DNA of 5,656 bases from Persebacter sp051009035. Its GTDB lineage: Bacteria; Pseudomonadota; Gammaproteobacteria; Tethybacterales; Persebacteraceae. The position numbers were made by a program, and so were the translations under genes. The notes beneath the pieces were generated by a model that saw only the letters and a program-made list of their open reading frames with translations, was not told the origin of the DNA and made no database searches. Each line of letters begins with the position of its first letter. The stretch's first letter is position 1. Positions 1 through 4,549 of the stretch are shown in pieces. Location: the NCBI GenBank assembly GCA_051009035.1, contig JBPCWY010000110.1, forward strand, positions 1 to 5,656. The letters run 5' to 3'.

Positions 1-1
1 C

Positions 2-1123
2 AAAAAAACTTTGCGCGCGCTTTTGCAGGAAACTTGGCAAAAACTTTTGGACGAAGAATACGCCAAATGGGAATTGGAAAAAATCGCCGAATACCGGCGC
101 GCGCTTTTGGAAGAATTGCAAAACGCGCTGGAATTAATCCAGCAACTCGCCGATGCTCTGGAAGCATTATCCATTGAGCCCGGGCTGCTGTTTGATTTGT
201 CCAAAGACAATATTTCGCTTTCCGATATTGAAAAAATTAAGCGGTGGGCGAATTATCTTTCGCAGGACGAAAATGTCCGGCGGCTGTGCGAGATGCTGGG
301 GCGGATGCGGACGGCGGCGGGCGTAAAACGCCGCGAAATAATTATGTCGTCCGAAACGATTCCCGCCGTGCACGTTGACGCAAATTCCAAAGAAGAAATC
401 GCCGGCGTTTGCGCCGGAAACGATATTGAATACGCCTTGCCGCAAGAAAAAGCGCTGTTGGCGGACGAAGATACCGCCCTCTTGTTTGACTTAAAATTTG
501 CGGAACGCCGCCTAATGCAGTTTGACATGACGGGTTCCGAAATATACGACTTGACGGAAGAAAAAGAAAAGGAAACCGAAATCTCCGAAAAGGAAAAAAC
601 GGGGCCGGTTATTGTTTGCGTGGACACCAGCGGCTCCATGAAAGGCGCGCCGGAAACCGTCGCCAAAGCCGTCTCGCTTTACATGGCGGCGGCGGCGATG
701 AAACAAAAACGCGATTGTTATCTGATTAATTTTTCCACCGGCATCAAAACTTTGGATTTGTCCGGACGGCAAAGCATCGCCGGGTTGCTCAAATTTTTGC
801 GCCTTTCATTCGGCGGCGGGACGGACGCCGCCCCGGCAATCGCCCATGCGCTGCAAATGATGCAAACGAAAAATTACAAAAAAGCCGATTTATTAATCGT
901 CTCGGATTTTATGATGGACGAATTGCCCGCCGCTTTGCATCCCCAAATTGCGGCGGCAAAAGAAAACGGAAATAAATTTCATTCGCTTTCCATCGGCGGC
1001 AATTTTTTGCGCCAAGCATTAAAAGATTTGTTTGACAACGAATGGGCGTATAACCCGCAAAACGGCGGCGTCCGCCAACTGCTGGACTGCGCTGATTTGG
1101 CGGGCGGGCAAAAATATCTTTAA
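2..1123 (+). CDS. viaA: ViaA-type VWA-domain protein, 5' end cut by the window edge
   Basis: ViaA is a cytoplasmic von Willebrand factor A protein that partners the MoxR-family AAA+ ATPase RavA. In E. coli the pair is linked to respiratory complexes, membrane lipids and aminoglycoside sensitivity. The frame is open to base 2, so the TTG at 11 is probably internal. E. coli ViaA is about 483 residues, so over 100 N-terminal residues are likely outside the window. Counting from the TTG, residues 1-105 form a helical, Glu/Leu-rich region that aligns with E. coli ViaA (the stretch ending LCEMLGRMRTA). Residues 181-197 are a Lys/Glu-rich linker. The VWA domain spans about 198-345. Its MIDAS metal site looks complete: D205-T-S-G-S209, T271 in GGGTD, and D299 in VSDF. 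IVCVDTSGSM matches E. coli ViaA closely. The ravA partner would be expected just upstream. The gene converges on rmuC and overlaps it by 4 nt. Identification as ViaA is strong; function in this organism is inferred. Confidence 0.88.
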   Translation, partial: KKTLRALLQETWQKLLDEEYAKWELEKIAEYRRALLEELQNALELIQQLADALEALSIEPGLLFDLSKDNISLSDIEKIKRWANYLSQDENVRRLCEMLGRMRTAAGVKRREIIMSSETIPAVHVDANSKEEIAGVCAGNDIEYALPQEKALLADEDTALLFDLKFAERRLMQFDMTGSEIYDLTEEKEKETEISEKEKTGPVIVCVDTSGSMKGAPETVAKAVSLYMAAAAMKQKRDCYLINFSTGIKTLDLSGRQSIAGLLKFLRLSFGGGTDAAPAIAHALQMMQTKNYKKADLLIVSDFMMDELPAALHPQIAAAKENGNKFHSLSIGGNFLRQALKDLFDNEWAYNPQNGGVRQLLDCADLAGGQKYL

Positions 1124-2619
1124 GATTCTTTTTCCCCGCCTTCGTCCGCCGCAACTTTCGCGGCGGGCAATTCTTCTTCGCCGTCCGGCAGGCGCGGTTT
1201 TTTGGTATCCACTCCCATATCGTGCAATTTTTGCGCTTGCCCGATTAAATTACCCGGACCCGTTTTTAATTTTGCGGTCGCGGCGTCAAAAGATGCGCGC
1301 GTTTTTTTCAACGCTTCGTTTACGCCAGCCATGTCTTGGACAAATCCGTAAAATTTATCATACAACAAACCTCCCCGCCGGGCGATTTCTTCCGCGTTGC
1401 GGTTTTGTTTTTCCATCTGCCAAATGCGCTCCACCGTCCGCAAAGTCGCCATCAATGTAGTCGGCGCGCATAAAATAATTTTTTTGTCGTAGGCGTCCGA
1501 AAACAATTCCGGAGATTCTTTCAGCGCGGCAAAAAACGCCGGTTCAATTTCCATAAACATAAAAACAAAATCGGGCGCGTTAACGCCTTTGGCGCGGGCG
1601 TAGTGTTTGCCGGCAAGCCCGGCGACATGGTTTTTAACCGCGCCCGCGTGGCGCGACAGCGCGGCTTTTTCCGTTTCCGGATTTTCGGCGGCGGCGGCGT
1701 CGCAAAAATCGCGCAACGATACTTTGGAATCCACGATTAAATGTTTGCCGTCCGGCAGGTTAACCACCACATCGGGGCGCAATATTTTATTGTCTTCGCC
1801 GCGCACCGATTTTTGCGTTTCGTATTCTTCGCCTTCGCGCAAGCCGGATTTTTCCAGCAAATTTGCCAGCGCAATTTCGCCCCACCCGCCCTGTATTTTG
1901 CTGTCGCCTTTGAGCGCGCGCGCCAAATTGTCGGCGGATTTTCCGTATTCCGCCGCGTTGTTTTGCAAATTCAAAATTTCCTGTTTGAGCGCGGAGCGGT
2001 CTTTGGCGTCTTCAATGCGGACTTCGCCGGCTTGTTTGCGAAAATCTTCCAAACTCTCCCGCAACGGCGCGAGCAGTTTGGCGTTTTCTTCGCCGAATTT
2101 TTTGCTTTTTTCGTCCAAGATATTTTGCGACAAGTTTTTAAATTCCGCGCCCATTTGTTCGCGCGTCCGTTCAAATTCCGCGTTCATGGTTTTTTGCGCT
2201 TTTTCAAGCAAGGCGATTTTTTCGTCCGCGGCGGTTTGCGCGTTTTGCAGTTTGGTTTCCAATTCGGCGATGCGCGCGGCGTTATCTTTCGCCGTTTGCT
2301 GCAACCGCGCGTTTTCCGCATGCAGCGTTTCGGCGCGGCGTTGCGCGGTTTCCGCTTCCGTTGCGGTTTTGCCGGATTCCACTTTTGCCGCGGTTTCCGC
2401 CGCTTGCGCGGCTTCGCATTTATACCGCCAATCGTTTCCCGCATTTTCGGCGGCGGCGCGGTTTTCCGTTTCGGATTTTAATTGCGCGCGCAATAAAGTT
2501 GTTTCGTTTTCATGCTGCGCCGGTCGCGCGTCCGTCTTGCGCCACAGCCGAAACAAAACGGCGGTGACGGCAAACACAAAAATAAACGCGACAAACAACG
2601 CAAACAAAAACAGTTCCAT
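1120..2619 (-). CDS. rmuC: RmuC-family DNA recombination protein
   Basis: RmuC is a membrane-anchored, nuclease-fold-like protein. In E. coli its loss raises inversion between short inverted repeats; its biochemical activity is poorly defined. At 499 residues this protein is near the usual length (E. coli about 475). Residues 2-24 are a hydrophobic N-terminal membrane anchor followed by RLWRK. Residues about 35-230 are an Ala/Glu/Lys/Gln-rich coiled coil. The conserved RmuC domain spans about 175-470, with GGWGE at 244-248, SGLREGEEYETQ at 258-269, RPDVVVNLPDG at 281-291, DSKVSL at 297-302 and the APTTLMATLRTVERIWQ block at 385-401. The ATG at 2619 is chosen because it starts the membrane anchor and the next Met is residue 145. 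No Shine-Dalgarno motif precedes it. It starts 6 nt after the creatinase stop, so it is probably translated by coupling, and its start codon lies in a perfect inverted repeat (2617-2646). Long open frames on the opposite strand are shadows of its codon bias. Confidence 0.95.
   Translation of the reverse strand: MELFLFALFVAFIFVFAVTAVLFRLWRKTDARPAQHENETTLLRAQLKSETENRAAAENAGNDWRYKCEAAQAAETAAKVESGKTATEAETAQRRAETLHAENARLQQTAKDNAARIAELETKLQNAQTAADEKIALLEKAQKTMNAEFERTREQMGAEFKNLSQNILDEKSKKFGEENAKLLAPLRESLEDFRKQAGEVRIEDAKDRSALKQEILNLQNNAAEYGKSADNLARALKGDSKIQGGWGEIALANLLEKSGLREGEEYETQKSVRGEDNKILRPDVVVNLPDGKHLIVDSKVSLRDFCDAAAAENPETEKAALSRHAGAVKNHVAGLAGKHYARAKGVNAPDFVFMFMEIEPAFFAALKESPELFSDAYDKKIILCAPTTLMATLRTVERIWQMEKQNRNAEEIARRGGLLYDKFYGFVQDMAGVNEALKKTRASFDAATAKLKTGPGNLIGQAQKLHDMGVDTKKPRLPDGEEELPAAKVAADEGGEKES
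1146..1166 (+). terminator. GC hairpin downstream of viaA, possible weak terminator
   Basis: The arms CCGCCGC (1146-1152) and GCGGCGG (1160-1166) form a perfect 7-bp GC stem with a 7-nt loop, 22 nt past the viaA stop. No clean T-run follows (CAATTCTTCTTC), and the segment also encodes the C-terminus of RmuC. It may slow rightward transcription, but it is not a classical intrinsic terminator. Confidence 0.25.
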
Positions 2620-2646
2620 AATATTTTAACCGGACAAAATATTATG
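2617..2646 (-). promoter_or_regulatory. Perfect inverted repeat sequestering the rmuC start codon
   Basis: The arms CATAATATTTT (2617-2627) and AAAATATTATG (2636-2646) are perfect 11-bp complements around an 8-nt loop. In the leftward mRNA the 5' arm covers the creatinase codons for His397 to Leu399 and the 3' arm ends exactly with the AUG of rmuC. The stem is almost all A-U (one G-C pair). Ribosomes finishing creatinase would melt it, which fits translational coupling. The structure is seen in the sequence; the regulatory role is inference. Confidence 0.55.
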
Positions 2647-3831
2647 CGCCGGACCGTAAGGAAAGGCGGTGATGTTTTCCGCGCCGGTTTCGCCCACGAT
2701 TAATATGTCGTGTTCGCGGTAGCCGCCCGCGCCGGGCTCGCCCTGCGGAATCATAATCATCGGCTCCATGGATACCGCCATGTTCGGGCGCAGGACGGTG
2801 TCCATGTCTTCGCGCAATTCCAAACCCGCTTCGCGCCCGTAGTAGTGGCACAGCACGCCGAAAGAATGCCCGTAGCCGAATGTCCGGTTTTGCAGCAGGC
2901 CGTGTTCTTCGTATATTAAATTTAATTCGCGCGCGATGTCGCCGCAGCGCGCGCCGGGGCGGATAAGTTTTAATCCCGCCTCGTGGACTTTGACATTAAT
3001 CTCCCATAATTTTAACGACGCGTCGTCGGCATGGGAAAGAAACATAGTGCGCTCCAGCGCGGTGTAATAACCGGCAATCATGGCGAAACAATTCAGCGAC
3101 AAAATATCGCCTTTTTGGACGCGCCGCGATGTCGCCGGGTTGTGCGCGCCGTCCGTGTTAATGCCGGATTGGAACCATGTCCAAGTATCCATTAATTCCG
3201 CATGCGGAAAACGGCGCGCGATTTCGCGCACCATCGCGCGCGTGGAATGCAGCGCCGCTTCGTATTCGGGGACATTTTCCGCCGCCGCTTCGCAAAGCGC
3301 CGCGCCGCCGATATCGCATATTTGCGCGCCTTGTTTAATGTGCGCGATTTCTTCGTCCGATTTAATCATGCGAAGGCGCATCGCCGCCCGGCTAATGTCC
3401 GTAAACTTGCAATCGGGAAGCGCGTCCCGCAGCTGCGCCATCATGTCCAAATTGATGTGGTCGTATTCCACCCCCACCGTCCGCGCTTTGGGCAGCGTTT
3501 TTTGGACGGCGCGAAAAAAATTGCCCCGCCGCCAGTCGGTGTAGACGATGTTTTCGCCGCCGGCGGTTCTGCGCCATGGTTGTCCGCCGTCTATGTTGGC
3601 GGAAATGGAAACCGCACGGTCTTCGGTAACGGCGAGTCCGTAGGGGCGTCCGAAAGCGCAGTATAAAAAATCGGAATAATAATTAATATTGTGAATGGAA
3701 GTCAACAGCGCGCAGTCCGCCCCCGCATCGGCGAGCGCCCGCCGCAAACCGGCAAGCCGCCGCGCGTATTCCGCGTCCGAAAAAGTCCGCGCCGCGGGCG
3801 CGCCGTTGCGGATATGTTTTAAGTCGTCCAT
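2626..3831 (-). CDS. Creatinase (creatine amidinohydrolase, EC 3.5.3.3)
   Basis: Creatinase hydrolyses creatine to sarcosine and urea in the cytoplasm. It has the pita-bread fold of the M24 aminopeptidases but uses no metal. The 401 residues match the Pseudomonas putida enzyme (about 403) nearly end to end by recall, including HNINYYSDFLYC at 47-58, ISANIDGGQPWRRT at 76-89, DTWTWFQSGINTDGAHNP at 215-232, GYGHSF at 319-324 and YYGREAGLELRED at 330-342. Catalytic His232 corresponds to H230. Substrate-site residues Phe62, Arg64, Tyr258, Glu262, Arg335, Glu358 and His376 correspond to F60, R62, Y256, E260, R333, E356 and H374, all at offset -2. Asn and Ala appear to replace the two metal-binding aspartates of M24 peptidases, near 247 and 258, which argues against a prolidase. 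The ATG at 3831 is preceded by GGAG at 3838-3841 with a 6-nt spacer. It follows the CMD-family gene by 41 nt and precedes rmuC by 6 nt. No sarcosine- or urea-processing gene is in the window. Confidence 0.93.
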   Translation of the reverse strand: MDDLKHIRNGAPAARTFSDAEYARRLAGLRRALADAGADCALLTSIHNINYYSDFLYCAFGRPYGLAVTEDRAVSISANIDGGQPWRRTAGGENIVYTDWRRGNFFRAVQKTLPKARTVGVEYDHINLDMMAQLRDALPDCKFTDISRAAMRLRMIKSDEEIAHIKQGAQICDIGGAALCEAAAENVPEYEAALHSTRAMVREIARRFPHAELMDTWTWFQSGINTDGAHNPATSRRVQKGDILSLNCFAMIAGYYTALERTMFLSHADDASLKLWEINVKVHEAGLKLIRPGARCGDIARELNLIYEEHGLLQNRTFGYGHSFGVLCHYYGREAGLELREDMDTVLRPNMAVSMEPMIMIPQGEPGAGGYREHDILIVGETGAENITAFPYGPAHNILSG

Positions 3832-3842
3832 TTTATTCTCCG

Positions 3843-3869
3843 AAAAAAAACGGGGCGGTTAATTCGCCC
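3843..3869 (-). terminator. Terminator-like hairpin between the CMD-family gene and creatinase
   Basis: On the minus strand, GGGCG (3869-3865) pairs with CGCCC (3857-3853) across a 7-nt loop. CG follows, then eight consecutive Ts (3850-3843). This has the layout of a short intrinsic terminator, placed after the CMD stop and directly before the creatinase ribosome binding site. The stem is only 5 bp, so partial termination (attenuation) is likelier than a complete block. Confidence 0.45.
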
Positions 3870-3872
3870 GCG

Positions 3873-4262
3873 TTAAAGCATGCCGCGTTCGTGCAAAACT
3901 TTGCGGGCGGCGCGAAAACATTCCAGCGCCTGCGGCACGCCGCAATACGCGCCGACAATATGCACGACTGCGCGGATTTCTTTCGCGCTTGCGCCGTTGT
4001 TAATTGCGCCGCCGCAATGCAATTCCCACTCGTGCATTTTGCCGAGCGCGCCGAGCATCGCCAAATTAATCAACGAGCGCGTTTTGTCGTCTATCGCTTT
4101 GTCGCCCCAGACAAAACCCCAGCACCACGCCGTCATCGCTTCTTGAAACGGGCGGGTGAAATCGTCCGCGGCGGAAAGGTTTTTTTCCACATATTCCGCG
4201 CCCAGCACTTTTTTGCGCGCGGCAAGCCCCGTTTCAAATAAATCGTCCATGCTGTTTTTCAT
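3873..4262 (-). CDS. Carboxymuconolactone decarboxylase (PcaC/CMD)-family protein
   Basis: This is a 129-residue protein of the CMD family, close in length to the protocatechuate-pathway enzyme PcaC (about 130), which decarboxylates 4-carboxymuconolactone. Family signatures in order are the opening FETGLAARKKVLG (9-21), WGFVWGDKAIDDKTRSLIN (48-66, compare the PcaC block around HAWGDIW and TRSLVTIAML), ELHCGGAINNG (80-90, compare KLHLRAAASNG) and AYCGVPQA (105-112). It has four cysteines (C47, C83, C107, C115) but no CxxC, so it is not an AhpD-type peroxidase. The frame is open to an ATG at 4475, but the ATG at 4262 is chosen because AAGGAGGG lies just upstream and homology begins there. The added 71 residues of the longer version look non-protein-like. 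It is the first gene of the leftward operon with creatinase and rmuC. No other protocatechuate genes are nearby, so the true substrate is unknown; a role beside creatinase is inference. Confidence 0.88.
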   Translation of the reverse strand: MKNSMDDLFETGLAARKKVLGAEYVEKNLSAADDFTRPFQEAMTAWCWGFVWGDKAIDDKTRSLINLAMLGALGKMHEWELHCGGAINNGASAKEIRAVVHIVGAYCGVPQALECFRAARKVLHERGML

Positions 4263-4266
4263 GCCG

Positions 4267-4274
4267 CCCTCCTT
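4267..4274 (-). promoter_or_regulatory. Strong ribosome binding site that fixes the CMD-family gene start
   Basis: On the minus strand this reads AAGGAGGG, a near-perfect anti-16S match, ending 4 nt before the ATG at 4262. It decides the start: the open frame continues upstream to 4475, but only this ATG has such a site, and PcaC-like homology begins right after it. Confidence 0.85.
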
Positions 4275-4352
4275 GCAAACCTTTGCGGTTAAAATAATTT
4301 GCGGTCCAAAAACGCCGCGCCGTCCGCCGCGCGCGCAATTCTTCCGGCGGGC

Positions 4353-4358
4353 ATTATA
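4353..4358 (-). promoter_or_regulatory. Candidate -10 box for the leftward CMD-creatinase-rmuC operon
   Basis: The minus strand reads TATAAT here, a perfect -10 consensus preceded by GCGT. A start site near 4346 would give a leader of about 84 nt before the CMD-family ATG. No good TTGACA-like -35 lies 16-18 nt upstream; that stretch is A/T-rich (AAAAAATCCGTTTTT). The call rests on the -10 match and its position in the divergent intergenic region. Confidence 0.4.
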
Positions 4359-4470
4359 ACGCATTAAAAACGGATTTTTTCCGCGCGCCGGAATAAATAT
4401 TATCCCCGCCCGAAAAAACCCCAAAACCAAAACGCCCCCAAACCAAACGCGCAAGCACATTCCGGCGCGG

Positions 4471-4490
4471 CGCAAAACGCGCTTTTTGCG
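4471..4490. promoter_or_regulatory. Inverted repeat, candidate operator beside the rightward -10
   Basis: The arms CGCAAAA (4471-4477) and TTTTGCG (4484-4490) are a perfect 7-bp inverted repeat around a 6-nt centre (CGCGCT). It ends 2 nt before the TATAAT at 4493, so a bound regulator would cover the -35 to -13 region. The word TTTGCG is common throughout this window, so chance occurrence is a real possibility. Confidence 0.3.
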
Positions 4491-4492
4491 GT

Positions 4493-4498
4493 TATAAT
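4493..4498 (+). promoter_or_regulatory. Candidate -10 box for the MDR oxidoreductase gene
   Basis: The plus strand reads TATAAT 51 nt before the start codon, giving a predicted leader of about 45 nt. No convincing -35 hexamer is present at 16-18 nt, and there is no extended -10 TG. The stretch where the -35 and spacer should be holds an inverted repeat (4471-4490), so this promoter may depend on an activator or be under repression. Confidence 0.4.
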
Positions 4499-4549
4499 TC
4501 CGGCGGCTGTGCTTGCGCGGCGGACAATAATTTTTTTGGAGAAATAATC

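Larger units (their letters stand above)
4263..4549. other. Divergent intergenic region
   Basis: This 287-nt gap separates the CMD-family start from the MDR start. From left to right it holds the CMD ribosome binding site; two direct copies of TTTGCGGT 16 nt apart (4282-4289 and 4298-4305); the leftward TATAAT (4353-4358); an A/T-rich segment (4361-4403); a strand-asymmetric C/A-rich tract (4404-4450); the 7-bp dyad (4471-4490); the rightward TATAAT (4493-4498); and the MDR ribosome binding site (4538-4541). TTCCGGCGG occurs at 4342-4350 and 4498-4506, immediately downstream of both -10 boxes in transcription terms but in opposite relative orientation. No small gene is convincing here. Confidence 0.6.

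Noticed and set aside
253..772. Minus-strand open frames opposite viaA
   Set aside because: Ser/Phe-rich translations without domains, lying opposite the conserved ViaA VWA region.
1032..1460. Plus-strand frame of 142 codons crossing the viaA-rmuC junction
   Set aside because: It overlaps the ends of two well-supported genes and has a low-complexity Arg/Pro/Leu-rich translation.
1607..2629. Long open frame of 340 codons on the plus strand, opposite rmuC (with a second of 246 codons at 1741-2481)
   Set aside because: The translation is Ser/Ala/Phe-rich with no recognisable domain, and the opposite strand encodes RmuC with full family motifs. The codon bias of a Lys/Glu/Ala-rich gene keeps antisense frames open.
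3080..3666. Two plus-strand open frames of 154 codons opposite creatinase
   Set aside because: They lie wholly opposite creatinase, which matches its family end to end, and their translations show no domain.
2626..3831. Creatinase gene read instead as Xaa-Pro dipeptidase or the DMSP lyase DddP (same fold)
   Set aside because: The metal-ligand aspartates are replaced, whereas the creatinase catalytic His and substrate-contact residues all align at a constant offset and long stretches match creatinase.
4282..4305. Direct repeat TTTGCGGT x2 as a dedicated operator for the CMD gene
   Set aside because: The core word TTTGCG is frequent across the entire window, including coding regions, so two copies 16 nt apart are weak evidence alone.
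4263..4475. N-terminal extension of the CMD-family gene to the ATG at 4475
   Set aside because: The added 71 residues resemble translated promoter DNA (Arg/Gly-rich, with the C-rich tract read through) and lack family similarity. A strong ribosome binding site precedes the ATG at 4262.
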